Below the pieces are notes generated by a model, which was not told the DNA's origin, searched no databases, and saw nothing but the letters and a program-made list of their open reading frames with translations. The translations under genes were made by a program, and so were the position numbers. Shown here piece after piece: positions 23,601 through 35,689 of a DNA stretch of 64,000 bases (the first letter of the stretch is position 1; each line of letters begins with the position of its first letter). The DNA lies in contig NC_087073.1 of the NCBI RefSeq assembly GCF_026151205.1, positions 4,795,001-4,859,000 on the forward strand, given 5' to 3'. The stretch comes from Bolinopsis microptera (Eukaryota > Ctenophora > Tentaculata > Lobata > Bolinopsidae).

Positions 23601-26600
23601 ATCAATTAAACCAGTTTTACCACCGGCCGATTTTTTAAAAATTTGCACATTGGCTTCGTCAGAGTTTTGTCGAAACTATACCGGAAAAACCAGTCCCATA
23701 ACTCTTACTGTTTTCTTGATTAAACCGTTTGGAAATTTCCCACACACACACACACAGACAGACAGACACACATTTTGGGATTATTAGTATTGATTACAAA
23801 TCATAATACTGAAATACAATCCCAGTGTTGTAATGGTCCCTGTTTTAATAGGACTTGTAACCCAAACAATATACCGTCATTACATAAGCTACTGTGTCTA
23901 ACTTGTTACAGGACATTTGGTGTTACAGGCTGTTTCATATTACTGTTACAACGTGCATAATCAATGTAACAGCTGCTGTATTCATTACAATTGAGCACAA
24001 ATTGGGTTCGCATTGTTTCAGCGCTCAGCCCTATCTCAGAAGTCAGAATAGTTAATTAGATTTAGCCTTTAGGTTTGAAAGGTTTCCGCAGTTTAGTAAG
24101 AACTATACTCCACTAAGTCCACAAGTCTTGTATCCAATAAAGATATAATTGATAGATAATAAAGGGGATGATAATTATAATTAGAAGGACCGGATGGTGC
24201 AGGATACGTTTGGGTGTTAATAACAAAACACATTCCATACATTCCACATGTTGGACCAAAAGTAACCAAGATTAATTAGTAATTAGGTGGGACCAGGTGT
24301 ATTGTACAATGTACACGCGCTGTGCACAGCGTATCCTAAAATACCGACATGTTTGTGTATATACGTGTATTATGTATAAATCGTTATTACTTATTTGAAT
24401 TTTATCGTAATGTCTTAATTTCAAAATTACTGATCTACACAGTAAAATATATGAGGATTGCGTAAGCGTGGGACACAGAGACCAAATGTTTCAAAATTAA
24501 AGTGGTCCCTGTACTGTTTTTAATTAAGAATATGAGTCCGAATCGTGTTACACAATCTATCAAACACATTACACAATATGTTACCCTAATATTGAGGCAA
24601 TAAATCACGAACCTTTAATTATTTGCTGTAAATGTGATTCATCAGTTTGGGTGCACTTCGGATACTCTATATGTTCAGCAGGTTGGATATCCACATTCTT
24701 TACTTTAGTTTGAGATAACTTTGGTAATCGGTATCTGAAAATACTAGTTATCACCGTTTAGTTCTAAAGAAGTGCTACAAAACTCAAAACTCGTGCTTCA
24801 AGTTCAAATCTTCACAAAAACAATGATCAAAGAGCTGCAGTTCACACTGAGGGAGCTGCAGTTCACACTGAGTAGAGGGAGTAGAGGGAGATAATACGTT
24901 ATGTAATGTGCTATCACGATGAAATAGCAGAAGGATCAGAACACTTAACATCCTTAAAATAAATTTAAATCAGTAAAATAGCTGGGATACAAGGATATAC
25001 TCATTGATCATAACGCAGTTTGGATGTAAAAATAGAAGTTTAATAGTTTTAAGTCTTTTAACATAAAAACAAGACCTCTTGACCCACAACTGTTACCTGA
25101 CGTTATTATTATTAGCAGCATTTGCTGTAGCATTTGGCTGCGGTGATAACGCAGTTTCTTTGTTATCATTGGCTACTGGGCTGTTGGAGTTGTTGGCAAC
25201 CCTTGGATCTGTAATGGTAAATACCATCATCAAGGGAATTTTATTTTACTCATTAAATCCTAGAATTGCAGACTGAGAGATTTATACTAATTTATGTTTC
25301 AATTGTTACATTCACCTCAAATATCATGAGTTTAGAATCTGATTTTCAGTGAAAATGCCTAAGATTGCCACTTCCCAACCTTTAAGGGGCATAAAGATAT
25401 CAGTTAGCTCTGTTTACCATAGACTTTTAATTAATCGTAAATCACAGTAATGTTGGTTATCTAGTAGAGCATCGCTAGATAACATTCACAATGTATACAT
25501 GTCAGTGTAAAATATCGAATATTGATTTGTATCAATTACCATTAAAGCGACAAAAAATAAGGTTTAAAAAAACCTGGGATGTCAGATATCAAAGAGTCGA
25601 CATTGATGTGTTGTGTTGCTGCAACTTCCTTCACTGGGGTCTGAGATTAAAAATGTCAATGATAGATTAAACAAAAATGTCTATGTTATTTTCTTACAGT
25701 TGATATTTTGATCTAAGCAAATTGTTTAGACAATTTTAACCATGCAATCTGGTTATAATTATCTAGAGCTTGGTGGTGCTCCGCTCTGCCTTGATTAATG
25801 AAAATGATACTGTTAAGTTCACAGTGTGAACCCCTGTAGACGATTTTTAAGTGAGCTCTGATAAATCACGTGTCTAGCAAAAACTGACCAAACATGGCTA
25901 CAGTTAAGGCCAGAGGGGGGGGTAAATGGCACTTTTCTAGTTTTCACATATTTGATAATAGCTGCTGGAGACAAACAAGAAGAAAAAAACCGGATCAAAA
26001 TCTGACCTTGCGTTCCTGAGATATCGCGCGCTAAATTTTGAGGTTTACCTGTAATTACATGTTAAACTGGATCTTTAAACGGCTGTAACTTTTTTGACCT
26101 TTCGAATCCTTAGTTGAGAAAACCGGCCACTCCCTGATCTTGAGGTTTGGTACAGTGGTTCCTTGGACAATTATCCTCATTTATGATGCAGCGATTTTTT
26201 TTATTTGCCTCGGTTATCGAATTATGAGGTTAACCATGTCAAAAATTCGGAAAATTTAGCTGGTTAACCTCATAATTCGAGAACCGAGTCAAATTAAAAA
26301 AATCGCTGCATCTAATGTCTAGATATTTGTCCAAGGAACCACTGTACCAAATCTCAATATCAGGGGGTGGCTGGTTTTCTCAACTAAGGAACTGAAAGTC
26401 ACAAAATGTGTTTTGAGATAGATGCAACTTAGTGTTTTCAAAATTTTGAATATTCACTGGAATGTATCACAGTTCGTTAGTTAAGACTTTCTATACACTT
26501 AACAACGTTTGCTTGATCAGACCTAGCAATCCCCTAAATGATTTTAGCCACTTTCAGTATTTAATGTCCTTGTATTGTAAAAAATGAGGTTAACCAAGAC

Positions 26601-27685
26601 TTCCTGTAAACACTTACTGCTTAAAGGTAGTAAAAAATTGGTTGTTAACCTCGCTTTAGACCATATAACACTGGGATTGGTTTATTAATATGTTATTATA
26701 TATAATGTAGTAAAACATTTCCACAGTGTAACGATTAAGTTTTTGAGGTTAACATGTATTTGACTGGTCAGATATTCAAAAAATGAGAGGTTAACCTCAT
26801 TTTTTAGCCATTTACGGATAAAATCTTCTACTAAAATATGGTCAGTTCAAATCACCTTTGTCACGTGATTATAGTTGTAGGCATTGTGATACCAATAGAT
26901 ACCTCACTGCGATATTGTGGTACATTACATAAGTAAGAATCGTATGTTATATTCCCTACGGTACCAAAATTTGATGGTTAACCTCATTTTTTCATTTAAC
27001 CAAGATAAAAGAAAGTCAATCAACACGTCATCTATTTAGAAATGTGTTTACCGTAAACTAACGATGAAAATAATAGCTCTATCATTTGATCTATTCTCGC
27101 TATATCTAAAAAAAGAGGTTAACCTCATTTAATCACGTTTGGATATTACTTTTTCTGACAATTATGAACCTAAAATTTAGAGTTATCATTTGCTGACCGA
27201 AATAACAAAAAATTATGGAGTGTAATAAAATATTAACCTCAATTTTATTAACCTCAATGTTGTATAGTCAATTTTGTGAAAATCGGTTAACCTCAATTAT
27301 TAAAATAAGTTAAGCAGCTACAAATATGTAAATAGCAGCAATGTTTTTGTCATCAAAAATTATATTGATTTAGAAAATAATATTTTGGTCGATGTTTTTG
27401 ACCCCTTACCCCCCCCCCCCCCCTCTGGCCTTAAAGGGAAGTCTTTGATCTGTAGCTATGTTTGACCAGCTTTTGCAAGAAATGTGATTCATCAGAGCTT
27501 ACATGACAAGAGGTCTTACAGTATCTAGCTTTTAATATTTACTCCAAGAACTACAGTAAGTAATCACAATTAAAACAAATTTGGCTGACCGGAGTAGGCT
27601 TTTGGCGATTGATTCGAGCTTTCTTTAACTCTTCGAGCCTCTTCTTTTTAGCTTCTAGCTTGGACTTCACGTCATTATCAGCCAT
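17626..27685 (-). CDS. DYNC1I: cytoplasmic dynein 1 intermediate chain
   Basis: Thirteen exons, all with AG/GT borders and matching phases: 27590-27685, 25574-25640, 25097-25208, 24613-24734, 22308-22418, 21886-22045, 20288-20513, 19334-19480, 18932-19114, 18562-18768, 18176-18316, 17881-18006 and 17626-17721 (about 595 residues). The start ([20 protein letters not shown]) is the N-terminal coiled coil that in this family binds dynactin p150. An Asn-rich linker follows, then the [13 protein letters not shown] segment where light chains bind in relatives, an acidic coiled coil, and a C-terminal WD40 propeller ([49 protein letters not shown]). The tail [18 protein letters not shown] matches the family's end. 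The protein is the cargo-binding subunit of the retrograde microtubule motor. Length fits the family (about 600-640). Exons 2 and 3 are the least conserved and so least certain. Confidence 0.95.
22520..22610. repeat. ATACAATACATAGAT short tandem repeat
   Basis: Five to six imperfect copies of an ATACAATACATAGAT unit in dynein intron 4 (the intron between exons 4 and 5). Confidence 0.7.
23332..23790 (-). mobile_element. Helitron-like non-autonomous element
   Basis: Read on the minus strand the end is GTCCCGGCCGTAGGCACGGG followed by TTACACTAG: a GC-rich hairpin a few bases before CTAG, as at Helitron 3' ends (hairpin plus CTRR). The other boundary is not clear and is put near the CACACA/GACAGA microsatellite and AATACTAATAATCCC at 23,735-23,790. 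It lies in the dynein intron between exons 4 and 5. No coding capacity. Confidence 0.45.
23520..23560. repeat. GA-rich microsatellite
   Basis: GAGAGAGAGAGTGAGAGAGAGTGTGAGAGAGGG tract, purine-only apart from a few T. Confidence 0.85.
25835..27525. mobile_element. long-TIR foldback element in dynein intron 1
   Basis: The two ends are inverted copies of each other. Left: AGCTCTGATAAATCAC, then AAACATGGCTACAG, then TTAAGGCCAGAGGGGGGG. The right end, reverse-complemented, gives AGCTCTGATGAATCAC, AAACATAGCTACAG and TTAAGGCCAGAGGGGGG, so the inverted repeats are about 90-100 bp. The interior has a second long hairpin (arms about 26,113-26,225 and 26,270-26,385) and about ten GGTTAACCTCATT-like motifs between 26,222 and 27,300. 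No transposase frame is visible. It fills almost the whole intron between dynein exons 1 and 2. Exact outer ends are uncertain by about 20 bp. Confidence 0.75.
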
Positions 27686-28150
27686 ACTAATCAAAAATAA
27701 ATAAAAGTTAAATACAAATCATTTTGTTAGTTCTGATCTAATGGAAGATACAATGAAATGGCAAACAATTGCTTTATTTGATCTTGTTAAAAAGTATTTT
27801 TTGGAGAAAACTTTTTTAGGGATTAATTTTTCTATTTTCATATCTATCATGCTCTTTGTTACTAAAATGCTCATTGTAGCCTATATTAATTAGATTTTCA
27901 TCATCACCATAATATAATCCCGGCACTTAAATACCCAGAAATTTTGAATAACTTAACTCGGTTAAATTGTGAATAACCAACTTGAAATTTTGGGAAAGCA
28001 CTTCAATTATCACAACATAACATAACATAATAATTTATAATTATAATTTACAAATAATGCCTCTCTGGGCATCTCAACAAGACATTCACAGAAAATGAAC
28101 AATTTACGTTTAAAACCATATAATAATTACAATTATTTAAAAAAATTCAA

Positions 28151-28620
28151 TTAAATACCTTTGATATTAACCTTCTTCCTCTTAGCTATCATTCGATTCT
28201 CTTTCATATAACTTATATAACTATTCCTATTAGACACAGACTCATCTATCCTATCAAAGATGTCATATGACAGTTCCCAGTAGTAGCCAAGCTTATTAGC
28301 CTGATATCCATCAAGCCGAAAGGCATCTAATCCACTTTTGAATCCAGTAACCGACTCACTAGTTTTCACAAGTGGTGGTAGACTGTTCCAGTAGCGCAAG
28401 ACCCTTTGGGCAAAGAAGTCAGTCTCATTCGTGGTAAATCTGTGTGGCTTCGACCTAGCAGAGACAGTCTTACCAGTACGACCAAATAAATCAGACCCAT
28501 AATCCACAAAAGCACAAAGCCTTCCTGGATCTTGAACATCTCAATGAGATCCCCACGGACCCTACGTTCAAGCAAGGTCGTAAGCTTCAAGTTATCCAGT
28601 CTCTCTCTGTAGGTCATCAA
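28151..28620 (-). mobile_element. LINE 3'-end fragment (RT C-terminus)
   Basis: Two overlapping minus-strand frames form the C-terminus of a non-LTR retrotransposon protein: TYRERLDNLKLTTLLERRVR with DLIEMFKI, then NETDFFAQRVLRYWNSLPPL and FKSGLDAF. These are the characteristic closing motifs of CR1/RTE-like ORF2. A frameshift near 28,500 separates the two parts. Everything upstream of this end, including the catalytic domain, is missing. Confidence 0.8.
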
Positions 28621-28629
28621 GTTAAATGT

Positions 28630-30380
28630 GTCATTGGATTATACATTACATTACCTGGGGACCTCAGACTATTATGTTCATAACCATAAAAGCCGCGCAT
28701 CGGCTGATTGCTTCAACTTGGATTAATAGCAATTTCAGTCGACAGAAGCTGATGGACAGCAGCTCAAAAGGCCCAGTGCATTCACCATCGGCAAGATCAA
28801 GGACTTGAATGCCAATAATGGCTTTTCCGAACCAATTTTCGCCGATTTGCTCAGTGGTCCCACTCCCAGTGAGCAGCGTCTGGGACGCTTAACGGCTGCT
28901 TAACGGCACATGATGATTTTTGTTTTGATTCACGATGTCAATCCTTCGCAGCTCGGTGAGGCACAGTGGTGCATTTCACCGATCTACCGAAGTGGTTGCG
29001 AGAAGAATTATTTGATGCGCGGCGCAACCCAGTAGTGCATCGCCCTACAAGTTTTTGTTTTAATACTTATTTAGATTTAAGCGACGCGATAATTTAGTTG
29101 ATTGTTTATAAATTATAAATCATGTTTCTTTTTCGTTTAATAATTGATAATGATCACGGCTTGACAATTCAGTCAAATTGCTAGGCAGTGCACCATCGAC
29201 AGTAAGACGCGCGCGCTGACCATTGAATGGTTTTTTAGCTCTTATTTCGGCCAGCACATTATTTTGGAAACAATCGAAAAGTTATAATACTTCCCGTTTA
29301 ACAATTGTATTGATGGTCAGAATTTGAGTTATCAACGAATTTATACCTATTTTGTCATTTTTATACCTCTTTTTCAAGGTCAATCTCTCCCAACTAAATT
29401 AGGTTCGGTAGTTACCTGGGGACCTCAGGCTAATAGAGATTCGGCGGAATGACAGGCTGAGCGCGGCCCAGTAAGTTCGGTAGTTAAGTATGATTGGAAG
29501 GTTCTGACAAATTTTTAGCATGATTCATGTTCAGGAACCGAAGATATGACAGAATAATACGACAAAAATCAGCGAATTTCGTCAAATTACGCGACTTTTA
29601 CACCTAATTTTGCTCCAAAAGCCGCGCACCATCAAATATGGCACCTAGGAGAAACTCACTAATCATTCCAAAAAGTTATAATTAATTTGGTACTGTGAAA
29701 ATTGTCACAGTCTCTATAAGAAAACGATGGTACAAAAATTTTGAAAATCCGAGCAAGTTTATTTTTTATTTTATTTTCATATTATCGTGCACCGCCTAAT
29801 ATTGCATATAACAGTCAACAGTTTTGAGACAACCAGCATCCGGAGTTCAATAATTGGAGACCGGACCAAATAAATATAAATTGATCGAAATTTACAATTT
29901 ATCGTCTTAAAATATGATTAATAAGGCCCCGGTGTGTATTTGGTCTTGTAGCGCGATATATGCGTTAGTGGGCCGCGCCGTGCGTCCAATAATGCTGCTC
30001 GCAAGTACAAAGTACCACTTCGTTAGATCGGCAAAATGCGTTGTAGCGCGATGGGCTCTTTCTAAATCGCTCGCCCAAACCGTACCAACAATTTCAACTT
30101 TTGCGCGTCTCCTAAATGCGCGTTAGTTATCTGTGATAATTTAGCACCGGCGAACCACATGGTCTGCCTACTAGCAAAGTTCACTCAAAACGTTCCGCGC
30201 CCGCGGATAAGTCAATATTTGTGGTTTTCAGAGACCAGATATTGCCATCTTGGATCATTAAAAAGGCCACCTGATAAGTCTATACAGACATCAAAACTCT
30301 TTTTATCAGTAGTCAGAGTGGTTCGTTGTCATTTTAGTAGTAGCACTTCCTTATTGCTAATATATAATTGGGAAAGCAAA
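28630..30380. other. repeat-derived intergenic region, no gene seen
   Basis: Contains a partial tiny-MITE copy at 28,652-28,690 and a complete one at 29,412-29,474. GC-rich TGGGCCGCGCC/GATCGGCAAAATGCG blocks at 28,900-29,060 and 29,930-30,125 recur at 40,890-41,050 and 41,405-41,545. The frame at 29,914-30,126 is a product of this repeat, not a gene. Confidence 0.5.
29412..29474 (+). mobile_element. tiny 63-bp MITE with 9-bp target duplication
   Basis: The element runs from TTACCTGGGGACCTCAGGCT to CGCGGCCCAGTAA. It is flanked on both sides by GTTCGGTAG, a 9-bp target-site duplication. Imperfect terminal inverted repeats are TTACCTGGG/TTACTGGGC. A 9-bp duplication is typical of Mutator-like transposons; assignment is inference. 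Confidence 0.75.
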
Positions 30381-30389
30381 ATAATAGAC

Positions 30390-32110
30390 TTCAAATATGC
30401 TTTCCACATTGGAAAATACAATTCACTTTATATCTCCAATATTATTGGAAAATACAGTACACTTATCTCTAGTATTATTGGAAAATACAGTACACTTATC
30501 TCCAGTATTAATGGAAAATACAGTACAATTATTCCCAGTATTAATGGAAAATACAGTACACTTATCTCAAGTATTATTGGGAAATACAGTACACTTATCT
30601 CCAGTTTTATTGGAAATACAGTACACTTATCTCCAGTATTATTTGAAAATACAGTACATTTATCTTTAGTATTATTGGAAAATACAGTACACTTATCCCC
30701 AGTATTATTGGAAAATACAGTACACTTATCTCTAGTATTATTGGAAAATACAGTACACTTATCTCTAGTATTATTGGAAAAAACTGTACACTATCTCTAG
30801 TATTATTGGAAAATACAGTTCACTTATCTCCAGTACTATTGGAAAATACAGTATTATTGGAAAATACAGTACAATTATCTCTAGTATTATTGGAAAATAC
30901 AGTACATTTATCTCCAATATTAATGGAAAATACAGTACACTTATCTCTAGTATTATTGAAAAATACAGTACACTTATCCCCAGTATTATTGGAAAATACA
31001 GTACAAGCTTATCTCTAGTATTAATGGAAAATACAGTACACTTATCTCTAGTATTATTGGAAAATACAGTACACTTATCTCCAGTATTATTGGAAATACA
31101 GTACACTTATCTCCAGTATTATTTGAAAATACAGTACACTAACCTACAATATAATTAATGGAAAATACAGTACAGTTATCTCCCGTATTATTTGAAAATA
31201 CAGTACACTTATCTCTAGTATTAATGGAAAATACAGTACACTTATCTCCAGTATTATTGGAAAATACAGTACACCTATCTCTAGTATTATTGGAAAATAC
31301 AGTACACTTATCCCCAGTATTATTGGAAAATACAGTACACTTATCTCCAGTATTATTGGAAAATACAGTTCACTTATCTCCAGTACTATTGGAAAATACA
31401 GTATTATTGGAAAATACAGTACAATTATCCCCAGTATTAATGGAAAATACAGTACACTTATCTCCAATTTTATTGGAAATACAGTACACTTATCTCCAGT
31501 ATTATTTGAAAATACAGTACATTTATCTCCAGTATTATTGGAAAATACAGTACACTTATCCCCAGTATTATTGGAAATACAGTACACTTATCTCCAGTAT
31601 TATTGGAAAATACAGTACACTTATCTCTAGTATTATTGGAAAATACAGTACATTTATCTCCAGTATTATTGGAAAATACAGTACACTTATCACCAGTATT
31701 CTTGGAAAATACAGTACACTTATCTCTAGTATTATTGGAAAATACAGTTCACTTATCTCCAGTATTATTGGAAAATATAGTACACTTATCTCCAGTATTA
31801 ATGGAAAATACAGTACACTTATCCCCAGAATTAATGAAAAATACAGTACACTTATCTCTAGTAATATTGGAAAATACAGTACACTTATCTCCAGTAATAT
31901 TGGAAAATACAGTACACTTATCTCCAGTATTATTGGAAAATACAGTACACTTATCTCCAGTATTATTGGAAAATACAGTACGCTAATCTTCAGTATTAAT
32001 GGAAAGTACAGTACACTTATCTCCAGTATTATTTGAAAATACAGTACACTTATCTCCAGTATTATTGGGAAATACAGTTCACTATACCCAGTATTATTTG
32101 AAATTATAGC
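30390..32110. repeat. 33-bp minisatellite, about 50 copies
   Basis: Tandem array with consensus TATTATTGGAAAATACAGTA + CACTTATCTCCAG. Variants include ATTAATGG, ATTATTTG, CTCTAG, CCCCAG, and one short half-unit (AGTATTATTGGAAAATACAG) that appears twice, at about 30,850 and 31,400. Because 33 is divisible by three, reading frames up to 292 codons run through it on both strands (ENTVHLSPVLL on plus). None has signs of being a real gene: one-base length changes switch the frame repeatedly. Confidence 0.95.
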
Positions 32111-32542
32111 ATACTATCAGCGTGGTTCGCTGTAAGTGTACTCTCAATAGCATACAGCATTTGTGTATTAATAATCTATCAATTTGTTTGAGGTTGCTTT
32201 AACAACAATCCCAATAATGCTCGCTTGCTGTTTTTCTGAATATAATATTTGGGTAAGAAACTAATCCATTTAATGACCTACTTGAACAATGAACAGATAC
32301 ATTTTTCCTCTTTTAAGCGATCGGAGACTCATAATAAGTGTTACGTAGAACAGAGAATCAAGAGGAGATGGTTTCATTCATTATACTGTATTAAAATGAA
32401 AACAACTTGTTTTGTAAAAAAGAAAAAATTAATGAAGCAATAAATGATGCAATAAAATAAAACAAAAATCAGATTTAAATTGATAAAATTCGACCAAATC
32501 ATACATCATTCTCGAAATCAGAGTCTCATCCGAAACCATAAT
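32110..32542. other. spacer, no gene seen
   Basis: AT-rich DNA between the 33-bp array and the terminal exon of the SWIM gene. The 64-codon frame at 32,249-32,443 has no recognisable feature. The 3' UTR of the SWIM gene should be at the right edge. Confidence 0.4.
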
Positions 32543-35500
32543 TCAGTTTCCTTTCGGGAAACTTCTTTCGCTTTTTTTTGCTCGCTTTGGGAGCGAATCT
32601 GCGAAGTCCGTCCGCTTTTCTGCCCGAGAAGTCGTTGACAACAATGACAAATCGTCCCGAGTTGCTGTTACCGTCATGTCAATCTTTGTCATCTCCGAAA
32701 GCCTGGATGTTAAATGTTTTGATACATCGTCGAAAAAATATATGTTCATTGCAATACACATATTTGAACAGCAAGATAGTAACATATACAATGTATATTT
32801 GCTCGCATTTGTGTAGAAATTGGAAAAATGAATGAACCTTAATGTAAACATTAAGGTTCCTAAACATGGAATTCGTTAATTATAGTTTAGTAGATCTGCT
32901 GTATAACGATCTGAGTGATCGCCAGACAGTGCTGGCAAATCGAAATTTTGACCTAACTTTCAAATGGGCGATCCCTAATATACATAACATTAGCAGCGGT
33001 CATTAGCAACGGTCATTGTCCAGCTATAAAATACAAATAATATTTTTCAGCTTCACATAGAAACTGTATCACATGACAGTTGACACGTAAAGAACTGATT
33101 TTCACAATTTCACCTTTTCACAAATTCATAAATTGTTCGTTTACATGTTTACATATATAATAACATCTATAAACAAAAGAGCACCTAAAGAGGCTCAGCA
33201 AAGTGCTGGCCTATTTACGCTTACGAAGACTCATTCGTTCAATATGTCTCAAAGTAAATAAACTCCTCCATCCTACTCTATCTCTTGCTAAGTTCACTAA
33301 GTTGGTAAAATCATCTTCGTTTTTCAAATAAATTTGTCTCTTAAATAGGTCCTTTTTCACAATAATATCATACAAATTAGTCCTATGTCTACCCACTCGT
33401 CCCTTTAGCGTTTGACATCCTAGTGCAGCAAATAACAGAGACTGGTAGGCAGGCGTGTCGTTGTCACTGCGTAGAACATGACCTAGCATTGTCCACCGTG
33501 CCTTTTCCACTCTCTCGGAAAGGGGCCTGGTCTGGGTACGAGCGTAGAGGGCCTTGTTAGATATTGAGCTAGGCCAATAGATGTGTAGGATGCGCTTGAG
33601 GTGCTTCCTCTGAAAAACATCTACAGACTCTAGAACATGCTGAGGTACGGCCCAGCAGCAGCAGTTGTACAGGAGCACTGATACTACTAGTGAGTCGTAG
33701 AGTTTGATCTTTCTCTTCTCAGTTATCTGACTCCTCTCTGATCCCTGGCACCACAGCTTGTCAAATGACCAGAAGGCGGTGTTAGCTTTATTTATTCTAT
33801 TAGTAACATCCTGCTCTGATCAAAGCTTAGTACCAAGAAGCGTCTCGTTTCTCCACTCCTCTTTTCCTCTTAGCTCATTATCCCACTCGTCGCAGGCACC
33901 AACTTCTTCTAAATACACTCTGGTAAACTTTGTCTTTGTGTCATTGACAAAGAGACTCCATTCACTGGGAATATTCTTGGAGATCTGAAAGATATCCTGT
34001 AACTCCTCCATATCTTCACCAATCTTCTTTACATCGTCTGAATAGCCGGACTCAAGAGGCATGTGGTTATCGTCTATCGGAGGGTCGGGTCTTGAGGGGA
34101 GGACTGCTCTTATGTGCACTACAGCTCCAGCTAGATTGAGGGTAAACAATTTACCAGCTGTGCTGTCTCCTTGGGAGGCTCCTATGTTGAAAGAGAACAT
34201 CTCTGAGTCAGTAGAACACACTCTGACTACTAGAGTGGTGTTAGCCATGAGGTATTGTACAAGCCTCAGGTCGTCTCTGGAGCATCCTGCAGCTTCTAGT
34301 AGTCTGATTGTTGTACCTCTGCGGATGGTATTGAAGGCAGCTGACATGTCAATACTCACTTTGTTCCATTCAAACTCCTTCTTCATTACTACAGATATAT
34401 GAGCATGCTCTGTGCCCAAACTAGGTCGGCACAGCTCCTGCCAGCTTTGTAGGCAGCTTGGAACGGTCCGGTGAAGTTGTCCACAGCTCTCTCTATTCTG
34501 TTTAGCACTATCAGTGACAGGATCTTTCTAGAAACATTCAGCAGGGTCGATGGTCATATCGACTTAACTGGGCCGCGAGTTTTACCAGGCTTAGCCAGTG
34601 GTGTAAGGATGCCTGCTCCTATTGCTTCAATGTGAATGTTTTTCTCGAAAGACTCGTTGAACACTTTAGCTAGCTCTTCATGAAGGAGGGGGTTGTACAG
34701 GGCTTTCATGACCTCGCATGTTTACATGGTGATTGTTAATTTTATCAATTAACCTTTGTGTTAAAGTGTTAACTTGTTAAATATTCACTTTATCTATCTA
34801 CTTTTGTTATTTAGTTTATTTTACTTACCGTGGAAGAAGCATCCCATCAATAACACTTGAGACAAGGTCTCTCATCTCACGTCTATTTTTAGGAGCAACA
34901 CTGAAAAAATTATGAGTAAATATACAGATAGTCGTAAATTTTGTTGTTTGTGTCACGGTATTGTTCATCAGGTTTGTGATTCGCACACTAGTAATGATTT
35001 GCAAGCCGCTTTGAACAATATTATTTTAAGGTTTCTTGAAAGTTTGGATTTCCAGATGTTATTCTAGGTCACCCAATACTTCTACCTTTTACCCTATCTA
35101 CCTATCTGTCCTTTCAATTTAGGAGCCTAACCATCGACATTTTTTATAACACTCGAATAACACCTTTTCAACTTAATACAAGATATCTAAACTATAGCGT
35201 AATGAAAACGAACTTATAGATCATGCTCCTAAGATCTGCAAGCTTTCCGAATGTTGCATTTAGGTCTCCCTCAGTGTTTTTATCTGTTTTCTTCGGGCTC
35301 TGGTCTTGTGGAAGACTGTCGTGTACTGTTAGTGGAAGACTAACTTCTTGAGTCGAACAGCTAGCACCAGGATCCGTGCATAGGTGAGGATTGTGCCTGA
35401 GATACAGTCTCAATGAAATTAATTGTTATAGAATCCGTATCAAAATAGGCATAGCGTTCTTATCAGATACAAGAGGATGCAATGATCAAACGACTAGTTT

Positions 35501-35686
35501 TACGCTGAAATAGGTTATTCATAATTACTTAAATGAAGCAAGATCCGTTTCTTACCTGAATGAAAGCGGAAGATCGGTCCATTCAACGTTCGACTCACGA
35601 ATAACCGCCAATAAATGTTTGCACGGTAATTCTGGGTAAGACCTGAAGTTCAGGCAATCACAATGGACACTCGGACTGACGGTGAC
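32543..35686 (-). CDS. SWIM zinc-finger protein, 3' exons (partial)
   Basis: Four exons with matching phases: 35556-35686, 35214-35396, 34829-34900 and a terminal exon 32543-32702 with stop at 32,543. The first reads VTVSPSVHCDCLNFRSYPEL then PCKHLLAVIRESNVEWTDLP. That is a SWIM zinc-binding motif (C-x-C-xn-C-x-H) as in ZSWIM proteins and MULE-type transposases, used for DNA or protein contact in the nucleus. Downstream is a Ser/Pro/Lys-rich linker, the short DLVSSVIDGMLLPR block and a basic tail (LPKRAKKSERSFPKGN) that could be a nuclear localisation signal. The 5' part is not found; it would lie above 35,690 and must end in phase 0. A ZSWIM-like host gene is more likely than a transposon because of the introns, but a domesticated MULE transposase is possible. 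Confidence 0.65.
33211..34735 (-). mobile_element. degenerate LINE in the SWIM gene's last intron
   Basis: Minus-strand RT pieces in several frames. 34,430-34,735 gives HEELAKVFNESFEKNIHIEA and LTPLAKPGKTRG, an RT N-terminus with an in-frame stop. 33,820-34,419 gives NKVSIDMSAAFNTIRRGTTI, FNIGASQGDSTAGKLFTLNL and a YSDD sequence in place of the usual Y/F-A-D-D. 33,211-33,678 gives the C-terminal region with ERVEKARWTMLGHVLRSD. Stops and frameshifts show it is inactive. It lies wholly between host exons 34,829-34,900 and 32,543-32,702. It belongs to a different LINE group from the copy at 10,949. Confidence 0.8.
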
Positions 35687-35689
35687 CTG

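Noticed and set aside
25904..27434. piggyBac-type element bounded by TTAA target duplications
   Set aside because: TTAA does flank the G-tracts, but inverted similarity continues about 50-70 bp further out on both sides, so TTAA is internal.
30397..32036. Apparent ENTVHLSPVLL repeat protein
   Set aside because: It results from a 33-bp tandem repeat; equally long frames exist on both strands and indels shift the frame.
32526..32702. Alternative frame reading GRFVIVVNDFSGRKA with an in-frame TGA
   Set aside because: The frame that continues the SWIM gene in phase 2 is fully open to its stop at 32,543 and explains the exon better.
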